DNA of 64,000 nucleotides from Brevibacillus invocatus. GTDB lineage: Bacteria; Bacillota; Bacilli; Brevibacillales; Brevibacillaceae. Position 1 is the first letter of the stretch, and every line of letters starts with the position of its first letter. Position numbers and translations under genes: made by a program. This document shows, one piece after another, positions 25,509-34,460 of this stretch. Below the pieces are notes generated by a model. That model did no database searches and was not told the origin of the DNA. It saw only the letters and a program-made list of their open reading frames with translations. The stretch spans positions 146,019-210,018 of the forward strand of contig NZ_RHHR01000008.1 of NCBI RefSeq assembly GCF_003710915.1, in the 5' to 3' direction.

Positions 25509-26975
25509 TTAGCGCGTGACAGCATCCAGCGGATAGACGGGCCTGTTCAAGCGTTTGTAGTCAAAGGATTGGAAATTCAGCGTAGTCAGTCCTGGTGAGT
25601 CTACCGTAATGATCTGGGCGCTTATCGGTTCAAAGCTAGCACGGAAATGCTGGCTGGACTTCAGCGAAACAATTTTGTACTGTGTGACATCGATGCCGTG
25701 TAGAAGGAAAATTTGTTCATCGAGCACCTGTGTTTTCACCGAGCAGACGAGGATATCGACACCATTGGCCTGCAAGCGTACCGACTTGCCCAGATGGACG
25801 GGGGAGCCTTTGCCCATTGGCGAGGAGGTGATGAACGAGCCGTCTGTCAGTGCTTTTACATACGCCTTGAGCTTGATCGGTTCACCGTGCAGCTTATCCG
25901 TTTTGCCACCAAGCTCGACCTCGATGGTAGCCCCTACTCCTTTTTCATGAGCAAACGCAGCCACTTCTGGATCGTAGATAAAGCCAAAGCATGCGTCTTT
26001 CAGATCTGCTGCCAGCATGGCACGAAGCAGGTAGGTTCCATCTCCAGGCGTCCCTCCGCCCGGATTGTCGGAGGTTTCATTGATGACGACAGGGAACGCG
26101 TTCGCTGCTTTCGCCAAGGCCAATCCTTCTTCTGGAGAAAGAATGTTCAGTGAAAACTCCTCTCTTTTTTCCCAGATCGCATTGGCTACATCTTCTGCCG
26201 CTCGCTTTGCCAATTCAGCATCGTTGTTGGTCACGGCTACGACCGTAACGCCTAATTCTGGAATATCCGTGTAGGGAAAACCGTGGAAAAACGCACAGTC
26301 CACCACCCCTGGTTCTTTTTCCCATTTGTAGCAGACTTCGTTGATATCTTTTGCTGGGGAGAGATTCGTGGTAGAGGTCGGAACGATCAATGGGAGTTTA
26401 GCCCGATACATGCGTGGAACGAGTGAGCCGTTCACCATTTTTTCTGCCAGCTCTACAGCTTCCAGTCCGCGTTCATAGCAATCTGTATGCGGGTAGAGAT
26501 GAACCCCCAGCAGGATGTCAGCCTCTGTGATCATCTCCTCTGTGATATTTCCATGCAAGTCAAGTGTCACGATCAACGGAATGTCATAGCCTACCTGCTG
26601 ACGAACGGATTTGATCAGGGCTCCTTCCAGGTCATCGATGCCTTCTGCGACCCCTGCACCGTGCAGAGACAGGCAGATCGCATCTACCTTGCCAGCTGCA
26701 GCGATTCCCGAAAGCAATTCGTCCAGAAGCGCGTCATAGGTTTCTTTAGTGATAGTTCCTGCCGGATACGCACTGGCAGCAAACGCCCCTACGACCTCAA
26801 TTCCGCGCTGTTCCGCTGCATCGACCATCCCTCCAAGAAAATCGCGAACCCCTCTATGCGCGTTCACGATCTCTTCCCCTCTCGTCCATTCCCACAGTTC
26901 AAACAGGTCCCTCGTAGTCGGGACATTCGAAAACGTGTTCGTTTCGTGCATGACCTCCGCAATTACGATTCTCAA
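25509..26975 (-). CDS. M81 family metallopeptidase (MlrC-like)
   Basis: A 488-residue cytoplasmic metallohydrolase of the MlrC (microcystinase C) family, which cleaves linear peptides that carry unusual or D-residues. The first domain begins with VIAEVMHETNTFSNVPT, with the family's histidine-glutamate pair. SLHGAGVAEG and TLDLHGNI hold further conserved metal-site residues (about 105-165), and NPGGGTPGDGTYLL is the loop near residue 310. The start is a TTG at 26975 with GGGGGAG upstream; the upstream gap holds a strong CodY-box match at 27098. It follows the dpp/dacB operon's terminator and precedes the RpiR gene. A role in opening imported D-peptides is inferred from location. Confidence 0.87.
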   Translation of the reverse strand: MRIVIAEVMHETNTFSNVPTTRDLFELWEWTRGEEIVNAHRGVRDFLGGMVDAAEQRGIEVVGAFAASAYPAGTITKETYDALLDELLSGIAAAGKVDAICLSLHGAGVAEGIDDLEGALIKSVRQQVGYDIPLIVTLDLHGNITEEMITEADILLGVHLYPHTDCYERGLEAVELAEKMVNGSLVPRMYRAKLPLIVPTSTTNLSPAKDINEVCYKWEKEPGVVDCAFFHGFPYTDIPELGVTVVAVTNNDAELAKRAAEDVANAIWEKREEFSLNILSPEEGLALAKAANAFPVVINETSDNPGGGTPGDGTYLLRAMLAADLKDACFGFIYDPEVAAFAHEKGVGATIEVELGGKTDKLHGEPIKLKAYVKALTDGSFITSSPMGKGSPVHLGKSVRLQANGVDILVCSVKTQVLDEQIFLLHGIDVTQYKIVSLKSSQHFRASFEPISAQIITVDSPGLTTLNFQSFDYKRLNRPVYPLDAVTR

Positions 26976-27097
26976 TGCTCTCTCCCCCTGTTTTTCATAG
27001 TCAGAACATCACTGAAGTCTACACTTTAAAAAATTATGTTTTTTGAAGTTATAACTCTAGTTAGATTATATGCCCAATAATGGGATTAATCAATATG

Positions 27098-27112
27098 AAC
27101 TTTCTGAAAAAT
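27098..27112. promoter_or_regulatory. CodY-box candidate upstream of the M81 peptidase gene
   Basis: AACTTTCTGAAAAAT matches 13 of 15 bases of AATTTTCWGAAAATT. It lies 123 nt upstream of the TTG start at 26975, between that gene and the terminator of the upstream operon, so it could control the M81 gene and, by read-through, the RpiR-dpp operon. Confidence 0.6.
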
Positions 27113-27133
27113 TAAAAAATAAATTTTTCCAAT

Positions 27134-27162
27134 TAAAAAGAGCCCCACAGCGGAGCCCCTTC
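27134..27162 (-). terminator. Intrinsic terminator of the second dpp operon
   Basis: On the minus strand AAGGGGCTCC can pair, with G-U wobbles, to GGGGCTCTTT around a 5-nt loop, followed by T residues. It lies 28 nt after the stop of the dacB-like gene at 27190. The stem is wobble-rich, so the call is moderate. Confidence 0.55.
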
Positions 27163-27189
27163 CAATTCTATCATTCTTCTATCCGCTTC

Positions 27190-28611
27190 TTATGTGGCAA
27201 AGCTATCTGCCAGCGCCAACAAAATCCGATCCTCCTGCGCCTTCAGGTAATCTGTCTCGCCTGGATAGCGATTGCCCATAATCGAAAAAACAAGCCTTTC
27301 GCCGGATGGCATCGTGGCGTAACCGGATAAACCGCTGACAGAGGTCAGCGTACCTGTTTTGGCTTTTACCTGTTGAGAGAGAGGACTATCAGTCAAACGA
27401 GACTCCAGTGTTCCATCCACCCCAGAAATAGGGAAAGAATGGAGCAGGCTTTCATACTCCGCTTGTGTGGTCATTGCCTCCAGCACCGTCAAGATTTGCC
27501 GTGGGGATACAAGATTGTACGGACTTAATCCCGAACCATCGCGCAATTCAAAGCGACCTTTTACACCCAATTCCTCCAGCGTCTCACGTACGACCTCGAT
27601 ACCCGCAGTCGCACTGCCTTCTCCTTTTACAATCGCGCCCATCGTCTTCAGCAGCATTTCCGCGTAATGATTATCACTCGTCTTGTTCAAATGCTTGGCG
27701 AATTCCTTCAATGGTGCAGATTCCAACGCTGCAATTCGATTCCTGTCTTTTGGCTCTACACCCCCCACAACCTTGCAATCAGGTGCCAGAAGGACTCCTG
27801 CTTCGGCTAATGCTTCTTTCAGTACCGTTCCGACGTAGAAAGGCGGATCGTCTACAGTCACCGAATGAGAGACTTCCTCCCCAAGTGGTAGATTGCCCTT
27901 TACGATAATGCTGTTCGTTCCGCGTTTCCGCTTGATTTCCAGCGTGTTTGTCTCTTCTGCTGAAGCCGTCCTAGCTTCTGATAGAATCTCTACATAGCTG
28001 GTATTTGGCAAAAGGGCAAGCTCGACAGCATCCCCCACTTGTGCCCCCGGACGAGCCTCTACCAGAACGGTTCCGCGATTCAGCGACAGAGGACTGGTCT
28101 GGGCACTGTAGTATTCTGATTCATAGTCCCACGCCCATCCATCTCCGAGGCGTTGTTCATCAAAATAGGACGTATCCACGATGATGTTCCCCGTAAGCTG
28201 TCGGATGTTTTTTTCCGTAATGGCCGCCACGATTTGCGCAATAGACACGCCGTCATGAACTTGAAATGGCGCGCCGGAATGAAGGGTTGGGTCACCAAAG
28301 CCCTTGATCACCAGGTCGCCTGATAGCACCCCATCATGATGCAGCTCTCCCGCATAGGAAATCTCCGTTTGATAGCGGAAATCCCCACCCAGTCTTTGCA
28401 GTGCGGCCAAGACTGTCAAGATTTTGGTATTCGAAGCCGGGGTAAACAACTTGTCTGCGTCGTGCGCAAACAGTACCGCTTGATCCCCTTCCCGATCAAG
28501 GGATTTGACCATGACACCAATAGAGGCACCAGTCAGCTCGACTTCCGATACAATCTGATTCAGTCGATCCTGCAGGGTGTGGATGGTGCTTTCATCATAG
28601 GATTTTGCCAA
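27190..28611 (-). CDS. D-alanyl-D-alanine carboxypeptidase/endopeptidase, PBP4/DacB family (S13), lacking a signal peptide
   Basis: A 473-residue penicillin-binding protein of peptidase family S13 with S60-N-T-K63, SDN in KTSDNHYAEMLL and KTG in KAKTGTLTS, and the family's inserted domains between SxxK and SDN. Known DacB/DacC proteins are exported, yet this one begins MAKSYDESTIHTLQD with no hydrophobic leader, implying action in the cytoplasm. It starts at a TTG (28611) with GAGGCG upstream, 10 nt after the dppF stop, as the last gene of the SBP-DppBCDF operon. The product may split D-Ala-containing dipeptides or tetrapeptides brought in by that transporter. Fold and catalytic residues are clear; location and substrate are inferred. 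Confidence 0.9.
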   Translation of the reverse strand: MAKSYDESTIHTLQDRLNQIVSEVELTGASIGVMVKSLDREGDQAVLFAHDADKLFTPASNTKILTVLAALQRLGGDFRYQTEISYAGELHHDGVLSGDLVIKGFGDPTLHSGAPFQVHDGVSIAQIVAAITEKNIRQLTGNIIVDTSYFDEQRLGDGWAWDYESEYYSAQTSPLSLNRGTVLVEARPGAQVGDAVELALLPNTSYVEILSEARTASAEETNTLEIKRKRGTNSIIVKGNLPLGEEVSHSVTVDDPPFYVGTVLKEALAEAGVLLAPDCKVVGGVEPKDRNRIAALESAPLKEFAKHLNKTSDNHYAEMLLKTMGAIVKGEGSATAGIEVVRETLEELGVKGRFELRDGSGLSPYNLVSPRQILTVLEAMTTQAEYESLLHSFPISGVDGTLESRLTDSPLSQQVKAKTGTLTSVSGLSGYATMPSGERLVFSIMGNRYPGETDYLKAQEDRILLALADSFAT

Positions 28612-28621
28612 GCTTAACGCC

Positions 28622-29623
28622 TCATTTCTCTGTAGGGTTGGGATGAATGTCGCGATCGTAGAGATGACAGCTAACGAAGTGACCGGGTTCTGCTTCGATC
28701 TCGCGCGGCTTCACTTTCTCGCATACTTCCATGCGAAATTGGCAGCGCGGATTAAAGTAGCAGCCTGTAGGAGGAGAGATGGGACTCGGAACGTCTCCCT
28801 TCAAGATAATCCTCTCTTTTTTCATATCTGGATCGAGTGACGGAATCGCCGACATCAGGGCTTGGGTGTACGGATGCAATGGCTTCTGGAACAATTGCTT
28901 CTTGCCTGCTTGCTCCACCATTTTCCCGAGATACATGACGCCGATGCGGTCACTGACGTGCTTGACCACACTGAGATCATGCGCGATAAAGATATACGTG
29001 AGCTCGTACGTTTTTTTCAAGTGCTGGAACAGGTTCAAAATCTGTGCTTGAACAGAGACATCCAAAGCTGACACTGGCTCATCCGCAACGATCAGCGAAG
29101 GATTGACCGCGATGGCCCGCGCGATTCCGATCCTCTGGCGCTGACCGCCGCTAAATTCATGCGGGTAACGCCCGGCGTGCTTCGGGCTTAATCCGACATT
29201 CACCAGCAGGTCGGTCACCATCTCTTTTCGCTCTTTTGCATGTTGACCGATCTGATGCGTCGATAGAGCTTCTCCCAGAATCGACTCAACCGTCAATTGC
29301 GGATTTAGCGAGGCATAGGGATCCTGGAAAACAATCTGGATGTCGCTTCGCAGCTTTCGCAATTCATTCTTTGACAAATCCGTTACTTCTCGGCCTTTAA
29401 ACTTGACCGACCCAGAAGTGGGCTCAATGAGTCGCAGGATGCTCCTGCCCATGGTGGATTTGCCGCATCCGCTCTCCCCGACAATCCCCAGAGTCTCTCC
29501 TTTTTGAACACGGAAGGAAATATCATCTACTGCCTTGACGAATAGGCTGTTCTTGTTGAAAAAACGATTGCCAACAGGAAAGTATACCTTCAGCTCTTTT
29601 ACATCCAGCAGGGCATCCGTCAT
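28622..29623 (-). CDS. Peptide ABC transporter ATP-binding protein, DppF type
   Basis: A 333-residue ATPase with Walker A GESGCGKSTMGR, Q-loop FQDPYASLNPQ, signature SGGQRQRIGIARA, Walker B LIVADEPVSALD and a C-terminal CYFNPRCQFRMEVC motif. It overlaps the preceding dppD by 4 nt and is followed by the dacB-like gene after 10 nt. Its sequence is very close to the 18088-19080 protein, so the ATPase pairs of the two systems are recent paralogues and might even be exchangeable; that last point is speculation. Confidence 0.94.
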   Translation of the reverse strand: MTDALLDVKELKVYFPVGNRFFNKNSLFVKAVDDISFRVQKGETLGIVGESGCGKSTMGRSILRLIEPTSGSVKFKGREVTDLSKNELRKLRSDIQIVFQDPYASLNPQLTVESILGEALSTHQIGQHAKERKEMVTDLLVNVGLSPKHAGRYPHEFSGGQRQRIGIARAIAVNPSLIVADEPVSALDVSVQAQILNLFQHLKKTYELTYIFIAHDLSVVKHVSDRIGVMYLGKMVEQAGKKQLFQKPLHPYTQALMSAIPSLDPDMKKERIILKGDVPSPISPPTGCYFNPRCQFRMEVCEKVKPREIEAEPGHFVSCHLYDRDIHPNPTEK

Positions 29624-30618
29624 GCGATCACCTCTTGATTCTCATACAGCCAGCACCTGACCCATTGTTCTCCTCGCTCGAACAATGGCGGATTCTCCAG
29701 ATGACATTTTTGAAAAGCTTGTGGACATCTCGCATAAAAAGGACAGCCTGTCTGAATCACCCCGAGATTGGGCACATTCCCAACGATCGGAACCAGTGGC
29801 TTGTCGCTATCGTCATTCATATCTGGCACCGAATTCAGCAGTCCCACCGTATAGGGATGCTTGGGCTTTTTAAGCAGCGTACGCACATCTGCCTGCTCGA
29901 CAATTTGTCCGTAATACATCACCATGACGCGATCCGCCATCTCCGCAACGACTCCCAGATCATGGGTAATCAGCAGGATTGCGGTATGAAAATCCTTCTT
30001 CAGCTCGTTCATGAGCTCCAGGATTTGCGCTTGAATCGTGACATCCAGTGCTGTCGTCGGTTCGTCGGCAATCAGCAGCTTGGGAGTGCAAGCCATTGCC
30101 ATCGCGATCATGACCCGCTGCCTCATGCCGCCAGACAGCTGATGCGGATACTCGTCCATGATTTTCTCAGCGCGAGGAATTCCGACTTTTTTGAGCATCT
30201 CAATTGACTTTTCCTTGATTTCTGCCTGGGACAGGGAGGAGTGCAAATAAATCACTTCCCCGATCTGTTTGCCTATTTTGTGCACAGGGTTCAGGGAGGT
30301 CATCGGCTCTTGAAAAATCATCGACATGGTATTGCCACGGATGGAACGCATTTCTCGCTCCGAAACTTTGTTGAGATCCTTCCCCTCAAAGAGGATTTTC
30401 CCTTCCGTATAGCCTGCATTTTTCGGAATGAGCCTCATCAGCGAAAGGGAGGTCACACTTTTCCCACAGCCCGATTCGCCCACTACGGCCAGCGTTTCCC
30501 CTTCTTTGATGGTCAGGTTCAGGTCTTTTACGGCTTGAATATGACCGCCGTTTTCCGCCTTGAAGTGAATATACATATTCTCCACTTTTAAAAGCTCTTT
30601 TTCTTCTGTATTCGCCAT
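29620..30618 (-). CDS. Peptide ABC transporter ATP-binding protein, DppD type
   Basis: A 332-residue ATPase: Walker A GESGCGKSVTS, Q-loop FQEPMTSLNPVHK, signature LSGGMRQRVMIAMAMA, Walker B LLIADEPTTALD and the C-terminal CPFYARCPQAFQKC motif. It follows the DppC permease by 39 nt and overlaps dppF by 4 nt, the canonical gene order. Nothing in the chain is missing. Confidence 0.94.
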   Translation of the reverse strand: MANTEEKELLKVENMYIHFKAENGGHIQAVKDLNLTIKEGETLAVVGESGCGKSVTSLSLMRLIPKNAGYTEGKILFEGKDLNKVSEREMRSIRGNTMSMIFQEPMTSLNPVHKIGKQIGEVIYLHSSLSQAEIKEKSIEMLKKVGIPRAEKIMDEYPHQLSGGMRQRVMIAMAMACTPKLLIADEPTTALDVTIQAQILELMNELKKDFHTAILLITHDLGVVAEMADRVMVMYYGQIVEQADVRTLLKKPKHPYTVGLLNSVPDMNDDSDKPLVPIVGNVPNLGVIQTGCPFYARCPQAFQKCHLENPPLFERGEQWVRCWLYENQEVIA

Positions 30619-30657
30619 GATCTACGCCCCCTTCTTCGTCTCATGAACATTCCACGA

Positions 30658-31554
30658 TTATTTCATTCTGGGATCGAGAGCGTCACGCAATCCGTCTCCT
30701 AATAAGTTAAAGCCCAGGACGACCAGCATGATTGCCAGTCCTGGAAAGAGCGTCATCCACCAAGCCTGGCTCAGGAATGATTTGCCTACAAAAACCAATG
30801 CCCCCCACTCCGGGTTGGGAGGTTGCGCACCCAGTCCAAGGAAGCTCAGGGCTGCAGCGGCCAGGATACTGACACCAAATTGCAAAGTCGCCAAAACGAT
30901 GATGGGAGAAGCAATATTCGGCAGGATATGGCGGAAGATAATCTTCCAATCCCGTACCCCCAATGCTCTCGCGGACTCGATGTACTCCTTTTCACGAACA
31001 GCCAGTACAGAGCCCCTGACAACCCGGACAAAGGAAGGGATGACCGATATGGCTACGGCGATCATCGCATTGGTCAAGCCGACACCGAGTACAGCCACGA
31101 TGGCAATGGCCATCAAGAGCGATGGGAACGCCAAAAGGATATCCATGAGCTGCATAATATAGAGGTCCAGTCTTCGGTAATAACCGGCGATCACGCCTAG
31201 CAATACACCGACCGTACCGGCAATCGAGACGGCGACGAGCCCCATCAGCAGGGAAACGCGACCGCCGTACAGGATTCGCGTGAAGATGTCCCTGCCGAAT
31301 TCATCGGTTCCAAGCCAATGCTCTGCACTCGGTGCCTTCAGACTCTCATCAAATCTCATCTCGTTCACCGGGTAACTCGTTAGGAGAGGCGCACATATGG
31401 ACGTGAGAATAAAAAAGAGCAAAATCGCTCCACCAAACATCGCACCTTTGTTCTTCCGCAGTTTTTTCCAGGCCATACCAAAGAATGAAAGGGATGCTGA
31501 TCCCAGCTCCTCCGGAACGACTGGCTGCAGATTGCCTTCGGTTTTTGTCATCAT
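30658..31554 (-). CDS. Peptide ABC transporter permease, DppC type
   Basis: A 298-residue permease; the ATG at 31554 is chosen because GGAGGGGAG lies 10 nt upstream, whereas an in-frame start 63 nt earlier has none. GTDEFGRDIFTRILYGG and the EAA loop ESARALGVRDWKI mark the family. A 107-nt gap separates it from the DppB gene, longer than elsewhere in the operon, and contains AGCTTGTC / GACAAGCT inverted copies flanking a short loop that may form an mRNA hairpin (31613-31640). Complex partner of the 31662 permease. Confidence 0.93.
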   Translation of the reverse strand: MMTKTEGNLQPVVPEELGSASLSFFGMAWKKLRKNKGAMFGGAILLFFILTSICAPLLTSYPVNEMRFDESLKAPSAEHWLGTDEFGRDIFTRILYGGRVSLLMGLVAVSIAGTVGVLLGVIAGYYRRLDLYIMQLMDILLAFPSLLMAIAIVAVLGVGLTNAMIAVAISVIPSFVRVVRGSVLAVREKEYIESARALGVRDWKIIFRHILPNIASPIIVLATLQFGVSILAAAALSFLGLGAQPPNPEWGALVFVGKSFLSQAWWMTLFPGLAIMLVVLGFNLLGDGLRDALDPRMK

Positions 31555-31612
31555 CTGGTTGAACTCCCCTCCGAGATGTGTAGTCCAACTATTCCTTCCA
31601 CGCCAGGAGATT

Positions 31613-31640
31613 GACAAGCTGGAAAAAGTTGCACCAGCTT
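31613..31640 (-). repeat. Hairpin between dppB and dppC of the 28622-34207 operon
   Basis: GACAAGCTGG and CCAGCTTGTC flank AAAAAGTTGCA-type loop bases in the 107-nt gap between the two permease genes. There is no T-run on the minus strand after it, so it is more likely an mRNA processing or stability hairpin than a full terminator. Confidence 0.5.
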
Positions 31641-31661
31641 GTCACTCCTGTCGAGCAGCAT

Positions 31662-32582
31662 TTAATCGTAGCGAATACGCGGATCGAGTTTGGTATAAAT
31701 CAAATCAACAACTAGATTGACGATGATAAACAGGAACGCCATGAACATAATTAAGCCTTGCACGGTAGGAATGTCACGGGTCGCAATGGCGGATACGATC
31801 AGGCTTCCCATACCAGGAAGGGCAAAAACGGTTTCCGTCACGACAGCTCCTGCCATCAATGCGCCAAACTGCAAGCCGATCAGCGTCGTTACTGGAATCA
31901 TCGCATTCTGCAGGCTGTGCTGAATGATCAATCGATACAGGTTGGCTCCTTTTGCCTTCGCCGTGCGGATATAATCCTGCTTGATGACCTCCAGCATGCT
32001 GGAACGAGTCATCCGCGCAATATTCCCCGCTGTTCCCAAGCCCAGTGTGATGGATGGCAGGATGAGCGAGTAAAAGCCTTTGTAGCCCGATATCGGAAAC
32101 AATCCCAGGTGATAGGCGAAAAACAGGATCAGGAACAAGGCGATCCAAAAGCTCGGTGCCGATATTCCGATCAAGGAGATGACCATGGCGAGCTGATCGA
32201 AGATGGTATTCTGGTTCATCGCCGCAATGATCCCGATGATGATCCCGAATATCGAGCCAAAGATGATACTGTACACCGCTAGCTGAGCGGTAATGGGAAA
32301 TCGGTTCAAGATCTCTTCCATGACGGTATAGCCCGTCACATAGGAGGTACCCAAATCACCCTGGAATACGCCTGCCATATAGCGGAAATATTGCATCGGA
32401 AGTGGCTTATCCAAGCCCAATCGACTCTCCAAATCGGCAATCGATTCCTCGGTCGCGAAGTCTCCCAGGATATACCTCACAGGATCACCAGGGATGAGAT
32501 GGAGCATCATGAAGACCAAGAGAGATACACCGATGAGTGTTACGCCCATTGTCAATAATCGTTTGAGAAGGTAAGACGGCAA
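31662..32582 (-). CDS. Peptide ABC transporter permease, DppB type
   Basis: A 306-residue permease starting at a TTG (32582) with GGGGGGC upstream. LIPGDPVRYILGDFATEE, FQGDLGTSYVTGYTV and the EAA loop TAKAKGANLYRLIIQHSLQN are present, as are six hydrophobic spans. It follows the solute-binding protein by 44 nt. Same length as, and clearly paralogous to, the 21940 permease. Confidence 0.93.
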   Translation of the reverse strand: MPSYLLKRLLTMGVTLIGVSLLVFMMLHLIPGDPVRYILGDFATEESIADLESRLGLDKPLPMQYFRYMAGVFQGDLGTSYVTGYTVMEEILNRFPITAQLAVYSIIFGSIFGIIIGIIAAMNQNTIFDQLAMVISLIGISAPSFWIALFLILFFAYHLGLFPISGYKGFYSLILPSITLGLGTAGNIARMTRSSMLEVIKQDYIRTAKAKGANLYRLIIQHSLQNAMIPVTTLIGLQFGALMAGAVVTETVFALPGMGSLIVSAIATRDIPTVQGLIMFMAFLFIIVNLVVDLIYTKLDPRIRYD

Positions 32583-32626
32583 TCTAAGCCCCCCTAGACA
32601 TAAGAAACTTCAAGTACGTGCTGTAA

Positions 32627-34207
32627 TTATTCGGTTACCTCTACATCCTGCCAGATAATTCTGTTAGAGATCGGATGCTTCTTGAAATTTTTCAGTCCGC
32701 GTGTCGCTGTGATGCTCTCACGAACAAAGAGCGGTACCCAAGGTGACTGTTCAACCAGGAATTCCTGTGCCTCTTCGTAAATCTTGAAGCGTTTCTCCGG
32801 ATCCATCTCGACTCTTCCTTTTTGCAAGAGAGCATCGAGTTCATCGACTTCATAGTGCAAGCGAGTGGATTTGCCTTTACCGAAGAGCAGGAAGTACAAG
32901 ATATCCGCATCGAACCAGCCATAGCTCCACAAGATCATTTGGTGGGAGCCTTTTGGCGTTTGCTCGATAATCGCAGCCGACTCCTTCACAGTCAATCTCA
33001 CATCAATGCCGATCTCTCTTAACTGATGCTGCAAAATTTGGGCTACCCGCTGCATGGCAGGTTCATTTTGCACCCACATTTCTACCGAGAAGGGCTTGCC
33101 ATCCTTCATCACAATGCCTTCTCCGTTCTTCTCGGACCAACCCGCTTCGGCCAACAGCTGCTTCGCTTTTTCTTTGTCCTGTGTATACTTTTGACGTGCT
33201 TTTTCTTCGATGGCTGGGCTATGTCCATTGACCACCTCTGGCAGAGGACCGAATACTGGCTTCGCCGCACCTCTCATCGTATTTTGGATAATCGGCTCGC
33301 GATCGACAGCCAGAGCAATGGCCTGACGCACTTTTACATCTTGGAAAATAGGCAATTTATTGTTCCAGCCCAAGTAGGTCATGACATAGTCAGACACTCT
33401 TTCCAGTTCCACGCCCGGCTCTTTTTCCAGCTCCTCGATATATTGGAACGGAACATCCAGCAGGACGTTGACCGAGCCCTTCTTGAACTCCAGGATTCGG
33501 GTCTCATCATCAGGAATGAAGCGGAAGGTCACCTTGCTGAAGCCCGGAGTTCCCTTTGCTCCCCAATCCGCTTTCTCAAACGGTTTGTAGACAACTGAAT
33601 CTCCTCGTTTGACCTCTGTCAGCTGGAGCCGACCAGCAGCACTCGCATTTTTGTCGAATCCTTCACCCTGTGCATCCAAAGTCGATACGTCCAAGGGAGC
33701 AAGGTAAGCCGAGGTAGCATTGCTGAAGAACGGTGCATACGGTTCGCTCCAGGTAATTTTGAACGTGGTTTCACCCAGAACCTCGATTTTTTCAATGGAA
33801 CCTGCATTTGTTTTAAAAGGCGATTTTTCGAGGAATCGCTCAAAGGATTTCTTGACTGCTTCGGCATTAATCGGTTTCCCTGAATGGAAAACAGCATTTT
33901 CCTTCAATTCAAACGTAATCTCTTTTCCTCCATCTGCAACCTTGTAATCTTTGACTAACCCTGGAACAATCTCTCCATTCAAATCTCGCTCGAAAAGTGT
34001 GGCGTACAAATGTTCAGTCGGTTCGCCAATCGATGAGGTTTTGTGAATATCCAGAGAATCCGGTTCCGTAACAGCGGCAACCACGATCTCCCCTTTCGTC
34101 AGTTCCTGACTAGGCTCTGGATTCTCCTGACTCGCTGGAGCGCAGCCCGTAAAGAGCAGGGATGCAATCACCGTTGGGATCAGCCAAGATTTGGTTCTCT
34201 TTTTCAT
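32627..34207 (-). CDS. Peptide ABC transporter solute-binding lipoprotein (SBP family 5)
   Basis: A 526-residue lipoprotein. The ATG at 34207 is preferred since GGGGG lies 9 nt before it; two earlier in-frame ATGs are too close to or upstream of that site. The lipobox is FTGC with cysteine 22. The body carries DSLDIHKTSS, AGRLQLTEVKRGDS and AEAGWSEKNGEGIVMKDGKPF. It resembles the 22908 receptor throughout, supporting duplication of the whole transporter. It is first in the SBP-B-C-D-F-dacB operon; upstream lies a 490-nt gene-free stretch with an orphan terminator and a weak CodY-like site. Confidence 0.92.
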   Translation of the reverse strand: MKKRTKSWLIPTVIASLLFTGCAPASQENPEPSQELTKGEIVVAAVTEPDSLDIHKTSSIGEPTEHLYATLFERDLNGEIVPGLVKDYKVADGGKEITFELKENAVFHSGKPINAEAVKKSFERFLEKSPFKTNAGSIEKIEVLGETTFKITWSEPYAPFFSNATSAYLAPLDVSTLDAQGEGFDKNASAAGRLQLTEVKRGDSVVYKPFEKADWGAKGTPGFSKVTFRFIPDDETRILEFKKGSVNVLLDVPFQYIEELEKEPGVELERVSDYVMTYLGWNNKLPIFQDVKVRQAIALAVDREPIIQNTMRGAAKPVFGPLPEVVNGHSPAIEEKARQKYTQDKEKAKQLLAEAGWSEKNGEGIVMKDGKPFSVEMWVQNEPAMQRVAQILQHQLREIGIDVRLTVKESAAIIEQTPKGSHQMILWSYGWFDADILYFLLFGKGKSTRLHYEVDELDALLQKGRVEMDPEKRFKIYEEAQEFLVEQSPWVPLFVRESITATRGLKNFKKHPISNRIIWQDVEVTE

Positions 34208-34320
34208 GTTCATACCCCCGTTTGCAGATAGAATGAATAGGATGAATACCACTTGCATGAAAACCATTCTGTTCTCTTACAAACCAAAGCTGTTTTCTTT
34301 TTCCTCCTTATTTTTATTAG

Positions 34321-34335
34321 ATTATTCTGTATATT
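34321..34335. promoter_or_regulatory. Weak CodY-like site upstream of the second dpp operon
   Basis: Read on the minus strand, AATATACAGAATAAT matches 11 of 15 CodY consensus positions and keeps the central CAGAA. It lies about 115 nt before the solute-binding protein start. AT-rich background makes a chance match possible. Confidence 0.3.
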
Positions 34336-34434
34336 GATAAAAATAGTACTTTTAAAACAATTTTAAATCCAATAGGAAACTCTCATGAGGATATAAAAAA
34401 TAGTAATAGGGGACATAAAGCGAATGGAAGGAAT

Positions 34435-34460
34435 AAAAAAAAGCCCAGCACTACTGGGCT
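34435..34460 (-). terminator. Orphan intrinsic terminator, minus strand
   Basis: Seven-base arms AGCCCAG/CTGGGCT with a 5-nt loop are followed on the minus strand by eight T. It is 193 nt beyond the terminator of the P1-peptidase gene and 228 nt before the next gene, so it ends no identified gene. It may be an attenuator or the end of a small RNA. Confidence 0.7.

Noticed and set aside
27140..27158. GAGCCCC direct repeat as an attachment site
   Set aside because: The two copies are better explained as arms of the wobble-paired terminator of the dpp/dacB operon.
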